This document shows positions 46,822-55,939 of a DNA stretch of 64,000 nt, in pieces. The DNA is from CAMDKS01 sp964402975. GTDB taxonomy: Bacteria > Bdellovibrionota_B > Oligoflexia > Oligoflexales > RGVZ01. Location of the stretch: positions 62,001 through 126,000 of the forward strand of contig CAYOEM010000002.1 in the NCBI GenBank assembly GCA_964402975.1, read 5' to 3'. The notes beneath the pieces are model-generated. The model had not been told where the DNA came from. It saw only the letters and a list, made by a program, of their open reading frames with translations, and did no database searches. Each line of letters opens with the position of its first letter. Position 1 is the first letter of the stretch. The position numbers and the translations under genes are program-made.

Positions 46822-48645
46822 GTGGGTGTGACGTTGCGCACAAAAGGTTCATTTCATAACAAAACAGGCACCCAGCATGCCCTGGTTTCCACTATGCAAA
46901 GGCGCGTTGAAATAGCCCGCGGCGACAAGCCGGCGGAAATGGTCGTGCGCAATGCGAAATGGTTGGACGTGTTCTCTGGCGCTTGGCAGAGCGGTGATGT
47001 TGCCATTGCTGATGGCGTGATTGTTGGGGTTAAGGATAGCTATGAGGCCGCAGAGGTCGTGGACGGCACAGGCTGTTTTCTTGTCCCCGGTTTCATTGAT
47101 GCGCATGTGCATGTGGAAAGCTCGATGATGACACCACCAAAGTTTGCCTCGGCAGTACTGCCCCGAGGCACGACGACCGTCATTTGGGATCCCCACGAGA
47201 TAGCAAACGTCAAAGGCTTGGCCGGTATCCGTTGGGCCTTGGAGAGCACAGAGGGTTTGCCTGTTGATTTTTTTGTAATGGTACCGAGCTGTGTTCCATC
47301 GACTAGTCCAGAGTTAGGTTTGGAGTCAAGCGGGGCGAGTTTACAATCTAATGACCTAAAAGAATTTGTTAATCACCCCCGCGTGCTTGGACTTGCCGAG
47401 ATGATGAATTGGCCCGGCCTGGTTGGTGGGGACAAAGAGGTGATGACGAAACTTGCCTTATTCGCGGGTCACCGTCGAGATGGTCACTGCCCCGGATTGT
47501 CGGGTAAAGCCCTCAACGCATATGGCGTCGCTGGAATTCACTCTTGTCATGAGTCAACCACAATGACTGAGGGGGCAGAGAAACTCAGCAAAGGTATTCA
47601 CGTGCTCGTTCGTGAGGGTAGTTGTGCCAAGGATGCTGACGTGTTGCTTCCGCTTCTGACGAGCTATAGTTCTGCCACGTTGGGTTACTGTAGTGACGAC
47701 CGAAATCCATTAGATATCGAGGAATCGGGGCACCTAGACTGTATCATCAATAAGGGCCTCGTCGGTAAGCTAGATCCGGTCGCTGTTTTCAGAGCGTCGT
47801 CGTTTGCTGTGGCAAAAATGTATGGGCTGGATGACCGAGGCGCTATTGCGCCAGGCTACAGAGCTGATGTTGCGCTTGTTAGAACCCGGGGAAAAGAGGG
47901 TGATTTTTCCAAAGGCGTTGAGATTGTTAACGTCTGGAAAGATGGACAGTCGGCCACTGCTTTAATGCAGATATTGGCGCCAGCTAAGGTCAGCTCAGCG
48001 AATTTTTCAGGGAAAAATTTGGCCATCATGCACGATGTGATCGAGCCTAAACAATTCAAAATAACTGCCAATCGTAAAACAAAAACGAAAGCGCGCGTGA
48101 TCGGCGTAAGACCCGGGCAGATCGTCACGGATGAGCTTCATGCTGATTTTGATGTTAATGGAGACGAACTGATTGTTAATGCGGCTAGTGGCATCAACAA
48201 GATTACTGTGATTGAACGACACCATAAAACCGGTTTTATGACGACAGCCTTGGTTAAGGGATTTTCGTTGAGATCTGGCGCTATTGCCACGTCGATTAAC
48301 CATGATTGCCACAACGTGATCGCGACAGGATCAAGCGACGAACTGATGGCCAAAGCTGTGCAGGAGTTAAGACGTATTGACGGTGGGATTGTGGTCGTAA
48401 GTTCAAGTGGTGAGACGTGTTGTATAGAATTACCAATTGGTGGACTGATGACCGATATGGAACCAAAGCAGGTGGCTCAGAGGCTGCGGGAATTGAAACG
48501 TTTAGCACACTCGATTGGATGTCAGTTAGAGGAGCCATTTCTGCAGCTTTCATTTTTGGCGCTTCCGGTTATTCCATCCCTGAAGGTAACGGATCGAGGT
48601 CTTGTGGATGGTCAAAAATTTCAGATAGTGCCAGTAGAGATTTAA
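46822..48645 (+). CDS. ade: Adenine deaminase
   Basis: Up to 607 aa. It deaminates adenine to hypoxanthine for purine salvage. Amidohydrolase motifs: GFIDAHVHVESSMMTP (metal HxH), WDPHEIANVKG, LAEMMNWPGL, DGHCPGLSGKALNAY, IHSCHESTTM, and YCSDDRNP near residue 292. The C-terminal SINHDCHNVIATG is also typical. GTG 46822 lacks a clear ribosome binding site; ATG 46894 would give a start closer to the usual family N-terminus. A TTGACC at 46704-46709 followed by a TATTAC-like box is a weak promoter candidate. The cysteine-dioxygenase-like gene follows 35 bases later. Confidence 0.94.
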   Translation: MGVTLRTKGSFHNKTGTQHALVSTMQRRVEIARGDKPAEMVVRNAKWLDVFSGAWQSGDVAIADGVIVGVKDSYEAAEVVDGTGCFLVPGFIDAHVHVESSMMTPPKFASAVLPRGTTTVIWDPHEIANVKGLAGIRWALESTEGLPVDFFVMVPSCVPSTSPELGLESSGASLQSNDLKEFVNHPRVLGLAEMMNWPGLVGGDKEVMTKLALFAGHRRDGHCPGLSGKALNAYGVAGIHSCHESTTMTEGAEKLSKGIHVLVREGSCAKDADVLLPLLTSYSSATLGYCSDDRNPLDIEESGHLDCIINKGLVGKLDPVAVFRASSFAVAKMYGLDDRGAIAPGYRADVALVRTRGKEGDFSKGVEIVNVWKDGQSATALMQILAPAKVSSANFSGKNLAIMHDVIEPKQFKITANRKTKTKARVIGVRPGQIVTDELHADFDVNGDELIVNAASGINKITVIERHHKTGFMTTALVKGFSLRSGAIATSINHDCHNVIATGSSDELMAKAVQELRRIDGGIVVVSSSGETCCIELPIGGLMTDMEPKQVAQRLRELKRLAHSIGCQLEEPFLQLSFLALPVIPSLKVTDRGLVDGQKFQIVPVEI

Positions 48646-48680
48646 GGGTAACCTAGTTGAAATCCCATGGAGTCAGTTGA

Positions 48681-49271
48681 ATGAAGCAGATGATCGACCA
48701 AATAAGGCGTGTGCTTGAGAACGGGATAGCCCGTGGCCGTGAAAACCTCGTGGAAGGCCCCGAGATTCATGAGATCCAGGAGGTGGTCATGGAGTCACTG
48801 CCTGGGATGGTGGATCGCCTAGCCAAGCGTGATTATGACCCCGGCCGTTACATGCTGTACAAGGATCCAGACTACGGATTCGTTGTGATGATGCTCGTAT
48901 GGGCCAGGGGACAGTCAACTCCCATACACGCTCACGGCACTTGGGGGGTTGAGGCGGTGATAAAGAATCGCGTGCGGGTCACGAGCTATTCCTGTGACGA
49001 TCACGAGGCGCGAGAGGTTGGCTCGGTTGTGTTGCCCAAGGGTGCGGTAGCCTATGTGCTACCTCCTGATGCTGATATTCATAAAGTAGAGCACTTTGGC
49101 GACGGCCAGGCGATCACGGTCCATATTTATGGACGAGAATTGATTGAAAACATGGTCTTTATTCCCGGACAAGGTTTTAAAGGCATGCCGGTCTCAGTCA
49201 ATAAGCTTCCGGAAGATTTGGACTGGTTTTCTGGCGTTCCAAGGCCGTCAGATGTCTGGCCGCAGGCTTAG
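48681..49271 (+). CDS. Cysteine dioxygenase-like cupin
   Basis: 196 aa, the normal size of cysteine or 3-mercaptopropionate dioxygenases. RYMLYKDPDYGFVV contains the substrate-binding Arg; PIHAHGTWGVEAVIKNRVRVTSY is the first cupin motif with two iron His; DIHKVEHF and ITVHIYG carry the third His. It should oxidise a thiol such as cysteine to a sulfinate in the cytoplasm. The exact substrate cannot be read. It lies 35 bases after the adenine deaminase gene and 25 before the second cyclase gene, so co-transcription is possible. Confidence 0.85.
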   Translation: MKQMIDQIRRVLENGIARGRENLVEGPEIHEIQEVVMESLPGMVDRLAKRDYDPGRYMLYKDPDYGFVVMMLVWARGQSTPIHAHGTWGVEAVIKNRVRVTSYSCDDHEAREVGSVVLPKGAVAYVLPPDADIHKVEHFGDGQAITVHIYGRELIENMVFIPGQGFKGMPVSVNKLPEDLDWFSGVPRPSDVWPQA

Positions 49272-49296
49272 TTAGACCAGGCGGCTAGACTCGATA

Positions 49297-51651
49297 GTGA
49301 CGAAACAAGCATTCAAAAATAGTGGGGTTATGCGCCGGCTTAAACAGATTGGTCCGGTGTTGCTGATCTGTTTGTGCGTCAATTTGATTGCGTTGTTCGC
49401 TCTACGTAGCGTTCATTTGAATACTGGGTCCAGTGTTTTATCAGACCTCTTGGTGACCCTGGAGAATAGGTCCCTGGACTTCAGGTTTTTACTACGTGGA
49501 AAACAGAAGCCCTCAGGTAAGATTGGCATTCTGGCGATCGATGAAAAGGCGATTCAAAAATTTGGACGCTGGCCGTTTCCTCGCAGGATATTTGAAAAGG
49601 CGTTCGTCAATGTGAAGAAGGCGGGCGTAGAGTGGATCGGCTTTGACGTGGTTTGGGATCAGCCGGAGCGGCCACTTCTTGAAGACGCTATACCAGAGAT
49701 CGAAAAAATAAAGGCGTCGCCTAAAAACGCGGGGCCGGCTTGGGAGAGTATTCGCCGAATGCGACAGGCCAGCCTCTCTGACTTATCGATCGCGGCTGCG
49801 ATCAAGAACTATGGCAAGATTGTTTTGGGTTATTACTACTATTCGCCTCAGGACAAAGAGGCGCTTAAATCTCTATCAGGTCGTGAGTTTCAAGCGATCG
49901 ATAAAATGGAAGCGTCAGTTATTCAACTCTATCAAGTCCCCGATGGTATGAGTTTTAATGACTATCCCGAGTTGAGAATTGGCGCACTGGTCGGCAACAC
50001 TCCTGTTATTGCGTCTAGTTCTTCTCATTTCGGTTTCTTTAACAATGACTCCGATAGTGACGACGCAATTTGGCGCAGTGTGAACTTAGTGAAGCAAGCT
50101 AACGGTAATCTGTTGCCGTCACTTGGACTTAAGATGGCAGCTAACATGCTTGGTCGACAGATCTTCGTCAATTTTGACAGAGTGGGCGTTGAGTCAATTA
50201 TTTTGCCTGATGAGCAAGACGACAAAATTATTACCGAGATTCCAGTCGACCCGGCCGGCAATGGCAAGATGATCATAAATCATCTTGGCCCGTCCGAGAC
50301 GTTGAGGCATGTATCACTGGCTGATGCTTATGATGACGCATTTTCCTCTGAGGAACGCAAGGCCCTTAAGGGCATGAGTCTTCTAATGGGTCCAACCGCT
50401 ATTGCAATTAACGACTTAAGAGCCAACCCGTTTGATATGAAGTTCAATGGTGTGGAGCACCACGGAACACTCATTGATAATATAGTGTCCAAACGCTTTA
50501 TCAGTCGCCCTAAAGACGTCATGGTGACAGAAGTGAAGGTTCTTGTAGCTTTGGCTCTGCTGTTTGTCTTGGTGCTTTCGTTCTCGTCGGCATTAGTTTC
50601 AGGGGTGTTTCTGCTTGTGACGTATCTGGTGTATTTTCAGATCGATAAGTATTTATGGTTTAGTAAAGGCATATGGGTCTTCATTGGGTTGCCCTATGCG
50701 CAGGTTTCGGTGATGTTCATCGCGGTGACGTTGTACAAGTATTTCATCGAAGAGCGGGAAAAGCGAAAAGTTAAGGGCGCGTTTCAACATTATCTCTCGC
50801 CTGAGGTTATGGATCAGGTTTTGAGCGATCCTGAAAAATTGAAGTTAGGTGGTGAGCGTCGAGAGTGCACCATGTTTTTTAGCGATGTGCGAGACTTCAC
50901 GACAATATCGGAGCGGTTGCCGCCTGAGAAACTTGTGGAGTTGATGAATGACTACTTGTCACCGATGACGGAAATTATTCTTAGAAACCGAGGCGTTCTA
51001 GATAAGTATATCGGAGACGCTATCGTGGCTTTTTGGGGGGCGCCCATTGACACCCCAGATCAGGCTGACGTAGCCGCGCTGGCGGCTCTGCAGATGATCG
51101 AAAAGCTTGGCGAATTGAGAAAGTCATTTCCCGATAAAAATTTCCCCCCCATCGATATTGGCTGCGGGCTAAATACTGGGGTTGTCTCAGTGGGTAACAT
51201 GGGTAGCTCTGAGCGTTTTGCCTATACAGTAATGGGCGATGCCGTCAACCTTTGTGCACGTCTTGAGTCAATCACAAAAGAGTACGGCGTAAGAAGTATC
51301 GTCAGCAATAACACGGTGCTTCGAATGAAAGATCCTAAAAGATTTCTACTGCGTGATTTGGACGACATTGTCGTTAAAGGAAAGCGTGAGGCCATAAAAA
51401 TCTTCGAACTCATGCATCCCTCGTATTTTCAGGCGCAAAGTGTTGTGGGCGAATTTATCGGCGAGTTCGGGGCCCTGAGACATGCGTACCGCGAGCAAAA
51501 TTGGACTGATGCCAAAAAGCATCTTCAGGCTTGCCTTATGATCAGACCAGAGGACGGGCCAGCAAACATGTATGCATCAAGAATTAAAGAGATGGAGCAT
51601 CAGCCGCCCATTGAAAATTGGGACGGCGTGCACCGTTTCAAACACAAATAG
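49297..51651 (+). CDS. CHASE2 domain class III adenylate cyclase
   Basis: 784 aa. One N-terminal membrane span, then a CHASE2 sensor (IGILAIDEKAIQKFGRWPFPR, GVEWIGFDVVWDQPERP), three clustered spans (about 405-490), and a cyclase domain (about 520-690). Catalytic residues are kept: FFSDVRDFT, VLDKYIGDAIVAFWG, AYTVMGDAVNLCARLE. The C-terminal 80 residues are helical and TPR-like. Unlike the cyclase at 39778 it has no PilZ domain. GTG 49297 is the first start; ATG 49330 is also possible. Receives an external signal through CHASE2 and makes cAMP (inference from family). Confidence 0.9.
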   Translation: MTKQAFKNSGVMRRLKQIGPVLLICLCVNLIALFALRSVHLNTGSSVLSDLLVTLENRSLDFRFLLRGKQKPSGKIGILAIDEKAIQKFGRWPFPRRIFEKAFVNVKKAGVEWIGFDVVWDQPERPLLEDAIPEIEKIKASPKNAGPAWESIRRMRQASLSDLSIAAAIKNYGKIVLGYYYYSPQDKEALKSLSGREFQAIDKMEASVIQLYQVPDGMSFNDYPELRIGALVGNTPVIASSSSHFGFFNNDSDSDDAIWRSVNLVKQANGNLLPSLGLKMAANMLGRQIFVNFDRVGVESIILPDEQDDKIITEIPVDPAGNGKMIINHLGPSETLRHVSLADAYDDAFSSEERKALKGMSLLMGPTAIAINDLRANPFDMKFNGVEHHGTLIDNIVSKRFISRPKDVMVTEVKVLVALALLFVLVLSFSSALVSGVFLLVTYLVYFQIDKYLWFSKGIWVFIGLPYAQVSVMFIAVTLYKYFIEEREKRKVKGAFQHYLSPEVMDQVLSDPEKLKLGGERRECTMFFSDVRDFTTISERLPPEKLVELMNDYLSPMTEIILRNRGVLDKYIGDAIVAFWGAPIDTPDQADVAALAALQMIEKLGELRKSFPDKNFPPIDIGCGLNTGVVSVGNMGSSERFAYTVMGDAVNLCARLESITKEYGVRSIVSNNTVLRMKDPKRFLLRDLDDIVVKGKREAIKIFELMHPSYFQAQSVVGEFIGEFGALRHAYREQNWTDAKKHLQACLMIRPEDGPANMYASRIKEMEHQPPIENWDGVHRFKHK

Positions 51652-51661
51652 TGTTGGTCCA

Positions 51662-52630
51662 TCAATCTTTTGAGATATCGTTAAATCTTGGTCGATCTTG
51701 CATGGGCCTGGTCGGCAGGCCTTGTATTTCGGCCAGTCGATTTTGGAAAAATTCCCACGTCCAGTCTGTATGCATGATGGCGCGGTGAGCGTTGACCCAA
51801 TCAATATTTGTTGGCGGTTCATAGCGAATGTTTCGATCAGCGGCGTCTACCGGTCCCGACGTCAAGTAGGGCATCGACTCTTGGTAGATATTAATCCAGC
51901 TGCCGTCAGCTGCAGAAGAAATGTAAGGGACAATGTGATCCAAATCAGCAGGGGCCTTGTGACAGTTGTCTGGCTCGCCAAGCCAGTTGAACGTATTGTA
52001 TAGAATGTGGAAGGGGAACCAGTGACTCGCGCAGAGCGTGTAGCTGATGGGGTCAATAGTTAAAAGCTGCTGGAGTTTGGCGTTTTCTATAAGAGATATC
52101 TGATAAGCAACGCGCATAGCCATCCAGCCGCCGTGGGAGTGGCCTGCTATAAACACGTTGGTTTTTGAGGGCGCCTTTCCCTTCGCATATCGGGAGTTAA
52201 ACTGTTTTATATCCTTGTAGATATAGTTCGCAATTTGAAGGGAGCCCGATTGGGGCTCAACGTCCTGCATGGGGGCCCATTCGCCCTTTTTGTTCATGGA
52301 CGTGATGTAGAAGTATTCTTTCGTGTCACTCAGGTGCGTGACGTGACCGCCGTCGAAGCAGCCCCAGTATAGTTTACTGTTTGGGTTATCTGCAGTAGCG
52401 TTCAGAAATAGGCGCACCGGGCGATCTTCAATCCGTCTGCAGGAGTTGTAGCCTTGAAGATAAATGAAAATTAGCGGCGGCTTGGAGTCGGCGAGATCTC
52501 TGACATCTGACGTGATGGATTGAGCGAACAAGGAATTACCCTTGGTCAAACCTCCAAAAAATACTAGACATAGGAGGGCCGCGGTCCCGCGTGTTGTGTT
52601 TTTTAGTTGGCTCATAATAGTGTAGATCAT
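51662..52630 (-). CDS. Secreted alpha/beta-hydrolase (lipase-like)
   Basis: 322 aa. A signal peptide precedes the mature part (about residue 37, LFAQ|SITS). GHSHGGWMAMRVAY (about residue 165) is the GxSxG nucleophile elbow, and IFIYLQGYNSC at the start fits an oxyanion-hole strand. A late His (NAHRAIMHTDW) could complete the triad. Four Cys suggest disulfides. It should be a secreted esterase or lipase; the substrate is unknown. ATG 52630 and ATG 52615 are both possible starts, neither with a good ribosome site. The gene is divergent from the radical SAM gene. Confidence 0.75.
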   Translation of the reverse strand: MIYTIMSQLKNTTRGTAALLCLVFFGGLTKGNSLFAQSITSDVRDLADSKPPLIFIYLQGYNSCRRIEDRPVRLFLNATADNPNSKLYWGCFDGGHVTHLSDTKEYFYITSMNKKGEWAPMQDVEPQSGSLQIANYIYKDIKQFNSRYAKGKAPSKTNVFIAGHSHGGWMAMRVAYQISLIENAKLQQLLTIDPISYTLCASHWFPFHILYNTFNWLGEPDNCHKAPADLDHIVPYISSAADGSWINIYQESMPYLTSGPVDAADRNIRYEPPTNIDWVNAHRAIMHTDWTWEFFQNRLAEIQGLPTRPMQDRPRFNDISKD

Positions 52631-52699
52631 AGTATAAAATACACCTACCTAATCTAAGCTACTATCATGATTTTATGAGAAAGTCAATATTTTAATGCT

Positions 52700-53608
52700 A
52701 TGAATAAAACTGTAACCCATCAATTTGAAAGGGTAAATATCGAGATTGTAAATACCTGCAATCTCAAGTGTTCATTCTGCCCAGCTCCCGAGCGACCCGA
52801 GAGAGCCATGACGCCTGAGCAGTTTTTCAGTATAGCAAGCTCCCTTGCCGGTCGAACCAAGGAGATCGTATTGCATCTTCTTGGAGAGCCACTGAGCCAT
52901 CCCGATTTGGGAGGTGTCTTGAGTGAAGCTCAAAAGGTAGGAATTCCGATCAATATCGTTACGAATGGTTTGCTGCTGGTCGGGCCAAAACTTGACGTTG
53001 TGCTGAGGCCCATCGTTCGGCAAATAAGCGTATCATTGCAGAGCTTTGCCGATAACTTCCCAGACCAGAACCCTGAAGCCTATGTCAGGCGTATTCAATT
53101 ATTTTGTGACCAGGCTCTGAAAGAGCGGCCTGATTTATATGTGAACCTGAGATTTTGGGACCTCGCTTTGGGGGCAGATGACGGATCATCGAGCCTCCAA
53201 GAGAGTCCTGCATCCAAACGGCTCAGGGATGCTTTAGCCGCGGCGTTTGAATTTGATTGGGAAAATGTTCGGGTGGATCTTAGACGTAAGAAGAACCACC
53301 GGTTACGGGGCCGTCAGTACCTGCACTTTGACAGTCGGTTTACCTGGCCTAGCCTGAAAGGTGACGTGTTGCAGGATGCGGGCTTTTGTCATGCGCTGTC
53401 TGGACATGTGGGCGTTCACTCAGATGGCACGGTCGTTCCATGCTGTCTTGATCACAACGCGGATATACCCCTCGGGAACATTCTGTCGCAGCCGATCGAT
53501 GATATTCTCTCGTCGGATCGGGCAGTTAAGATGAGAAACGGCTTCAAAAACCGATCACTCGTCGAAGATTTATGCCGGCGATGTGGCTTCATCAATCGAT
53601 TTGCTTGA
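52700..53608 (+). CDS. Radical SAM protein with SPASM-type C-terminus
   Basis: 302 aa. NIEIVNTCNLKCSFCPAP gives the CxxxCxxC that binds the radical SAM [4Fe-4S] cluster. LLGEPLSHPDL (about 60) is the GGEP-like motif of the family. The C-terminal part has GFCHALSGHVGVHSDGTVVPCCLDH and later LCRRCGF, typical of a SPASM auxiliary-cluster region. Such enzymes often modify peptides or proteins, but no small precursor peptide is visible on either side. The next gene is an unrelated-looking lipoprotein 143 bases downstream. Confidence 0.85.
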   Translation: MNKTVTHQFERVNIEIVNTCNLKCSFCPAPERPERAMTPEQFFSIASSLAGRTKEIVLHLLGEPLSHPDLGGVLSEAQKVGIPINIVTNGLLLVGPKLDVVLRPIVRQISVSLQSFADNFPDQNPEAYVRRIQLFCDQALKERPDLYVNLRFWDLALGADDGSSSLQESPASKRLRDALAAAFEFDWENVRVDLRRKKNHRLRGRQYLHFDSRFTWPSLKGDVLQDAGFCHALSGHVGVHSDGTVVPCCLDHNADIPLGNILSQPIDDILSSDRAVKMRNGFKNRSLVEDLCRRCGFINRFA

Positions 53609-53751
53609 TGGCGTTTCTCGACAAATGTGCGGAAGGCTTCTTGAGCTTTAATCGAGTGGACAAGAATGAGGCATTAATGCTACTCGGGGCCTCGTTGGTA
53701 TAACTCTAGCTAACTGACGAGAAGTCACCTCTCGCAGAGTCAGGATTACTT

Positions 53752-54993
53752 GTGAACCGTCTCATGTTGTTGCCAATCGTGTCTTTTTTGGTCGCCTGCA
53801 GTGTCAATAAGTCAGCGTATTCTCAAACGACATCAAGTAATACCAATGATTGTTCAGATCGATGGCAATTATGGTCTGCAAAGCCAGGAGAGGAAGGCGC
53901 TTTCCCAGATACGCACGTCTCCTACTTCCGCTACACGTTTGAAGTTCCACATGATCGTCAAATATATCTTAAGGTAACAGCACGGTATCCGTTAGGGCGC
54001 TACATGGGTTTCAACATCTACAACACGTCAAAAATGGATAGTGTTGCTGGAATTAGTGACGTTGAAATAAATCCCGATGCTGGTTTTGAAAATCCATATC
54101 GGACTGGGGAGTCGTCAGATAGTTCCCGCTACACGCTGTTTATGAATCCTCACGATCCTATGATCAGCCAAAATAACACTGCATCTTCAATGATGCCCGA
54201 TGAAGAAACGCCAAGTCCCGAGGCTGAGAAAAAACTCTATCAACGTGAAGTTTGGTACCGCATTTACGATCCGACAGATGGTATGGGCGGATCTGGGCAA
54301 GTCGAGCTACCGCGAGTTGAGGCGATAGATCAGGTAACAGGTGAACCCGTTGAGTGTCCGATGAATGCCGTCATTCCTGTTCCAAAAGGGGAGATGAACT
54401 GGGGGCGTTTGTGGTCTGCGCCGCCTGGACCAGATAGTTCTGGAAATCTTCATTTCGTTCATCATCAAGGCATGGGACTTTATGCTAACCGAGATACAAA
54501 CTATCTGGCGGCCCGGTTAAAGCTGTTGGGCGCAGATAAAGAGGTCGTCGTTCTAAGGTTTAATTCTCCAAGAACCGCTAAGTCTATTAATGACCTAAAA
54601 AATCCCGAGAGTATTGACGTGAGATATTGGTCTTTTTGCATTGGCGGTGCTCTCACGACGGTGACAAGTGAGTGTCTTGCTGATCGTAATGCTAAGGTTG
54701 ACGCAAACGGTTTTGTGAACATTGTGATCGCCCCAGAAAAAATGCGGTCCATTGCAGGTGACGCGAATTTTATGGTTCGACCTGTAGGTTTTATATCGGT
54801 ACTGATTTATCGCAATTTGATTGCAAGTCAGAATTTTGAAGGCTCGTTTGAGAAAGTACCGCTTTGGCGCAGTAAGTTGCCGTTTATGGATGGTGGAGAT
54901 TCTTATGCCGCCGATAAATTTATAGGCTCGTATGCACCCGTTGGCCGAGTTTGTACCATCGAGCAATTTGAGAAGGATCGCTGCCCGCTTTGA
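53752..54993 (+). CDS. Lipoprotein of unknown function
   Basis: 413 aa. Signal ending FLVACSVNK. I do not recognise the family. The mature part opens with a beta-sandwich-like region (TFEVPHDRQIYLKVTARYPLGRYMGFNIYNTS). Later come RYWSFCIGGALTTVTSECLAD and a conserved-looking VNIVIAPEK. It ends in Cys-containing VCTIEQFEKDRCPL, suggesting disulfides. GTG 53752 has AGGA about 8 bases upstream. A role at the envelope, with no catalytic motif visible, is all that can be said. Confidence 0.6.
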   Translation: MNRLMLLPIVSFLVACSVNKSAYSQTTSSNTNDCSDRWQLWSAKPGEEGAFPDTHVSYFRYTFEVPHDRQIYLKVTARYPLGRYMGFNIYNTSKMDSVAGISDVEINPDAGFENPYRTGESSDSSRYTLFMNPHDPMISQNNTASSMMPDEETPSPEAEKKLYQREVWYRIYDPTDGMGGSGQVELPRVEAIDQVTGEPVECPMNAVIPVPKGEMNWGRLWSAPPGPDSSGNLHFVHHQGMGLYANRDTNYLAARLKLLGADKEVVVLRFNSPRTAKSINDLKNPESIDVRYWSFCIGGALTTVTSECLADRNAKVDANGFVNIVIAPEKMRSIAGDANFMVRPVGFISVLIYRNLIASQNFEGSFEKVPLWRSKLPFMDGGDSYAADKFIGSYAPVGRVCTIEQFEKDRCPL

Positions 54994-55032
54994 TATTGCG
55001 GGTTTTTAAGCTTGCGATGTCATAATGAAAAG

Positions 55033-55106
55033 CGAGGGGTAAAGGATTCGAACCTTTGACCGCGGGCTTAGAAAGCCCGTGCTCTATCCAGCTGAGCTAA
55101 CCCCCC
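55033..55106 (-). tRNA. tRNA-Arg (anticodon UCU)
   Basis: The minus strand folds as a tRNA: acceptor GGGGGGT paired with ACCCCTC, D-arm TTAGCTCAGCTGGATAGAGC, anticodon arm CGGGC-TTTCTAA-GCCCG with anticodon TCT, and T-arm with GTTCGAATC. About 74 bases; CCA is not encoded. The D-arm, T-arm and acceptor stem are all intact. Confidence 0.97.
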
Positions 55107-55203
55107 GTAGAGGCTAGGATATTTAGCAAAAAAATAAACCCGACGCAAGCCAGGTTTATAAGTGCGGGATATTGTTAGGCGGCGAGTCTATTCTGCGCCG
55201 TCA

Positions 55204-55734
55204 TCACGTTTGTGCGGTGAAGTTTACAATTTCATTAAGTAGCGCGCTGATGATTTCACGATCAGACAGTGGAGCAATCTCCAAAATTTGGCGGTAGCGG
55301 CGAGCCAAAGCATATTCGATGCGCTGCGCGCTCACACCAAGCATAGGTTCTTGAACGAGCGGTGGCATAAAACGAGATACACGAGCTGCCACTTTGCCTG
55401 TTACAGCCGTCAACCCGGAGGTTCCACTGCTCGGTAAGCCTCTTTGAGCGAAGATCAACTGGACCAACTGCCGCAGGGCTTTATTATGAAATTCGGTTCG
55501 GTCCATAGCCGTCGCTCCGGCTCGCCCGTCGGAGGCGAAAGAGCTTCGCTGCTTGACCGCGTAAATAGCTACCGCCGTATGTTCCAACTGCAGAGCCCTG
55601 TTTAGAGCCGCAACATAGGGCGTATCATTATAGTGAAGCCCAGATGTTCTTGGACGGCCACGAAACGACGAAAACGACAACACGCCGATGTTGTCGGAGT
55701 AGGTCAGTTCATTATAGACGCGGTCAAAAGGCAT
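55204..55734 (-). CDS. Ferritin-like helical protein, function unknown
   Basis: 176 aa. Four predicted helices follow a short N-terminal part. LQLEHTAVAIYAV, EFHNKALRQLVQLIFAQRGLP, RIEYALARRYRQIL and ISALLNEIVNFT are spaced like ferritin-like (DUF2383/DUF892-type) four-helix bundles, with Glu and His in positions that could bind iron. No family name is secure. It lies downstream of the tRNA-Arg on the same strand. Confidence 0.5.
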   Translation of the reverse strand: MPFDRVYNELTYSDNIGVLSFSSFRGRPRTSGLHYNDTPYVAALNRALQLEHTAVAIYAVKQRSSFASDGRAGATAMDRTEFHNKALRQLVQLIFAQRGLPSSGTSGLTAVTGKVAARVSRFMPPLVQEPMLGVSAQRIEYALARRYRQILEIAPLSDREIISALLNEIVNFTAQT

Positions 55735-55776
55735 AATTTAGGTTTCACCGTTTTATCTACTGGTCCATTCAAGCGC

Positions 55777-55793
55777 TGCCTAATATATAGGCA
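55777..55793. promoter_or_regulatory. Palindrome overlapping a -10-like box upstream of the ferritin-like gene
   Basis: TGCCTA-ATATA-TAGGCA has perfect 6-base arms around ATATA, which includes a TATATTA-like box on the minus strand. It lies about 45 bases upstream of the ferritin-like gene start and could be an operator over the promoter. Confidence 0.35.
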
Positions 55794-55939
55794 TACCTAA
55801 TAATGTAATAGATCGTCCCGAAGGTTTCAAGTTGAAATTTTATGATTTTTATTAATATTCTTAGTAGCATAGCTCAAGCTGTTGACCACTCGTCTTGAGG
55901 GTGAGCTTTCGGGTAAGTCGCTGAATTTAATGTAACCAA

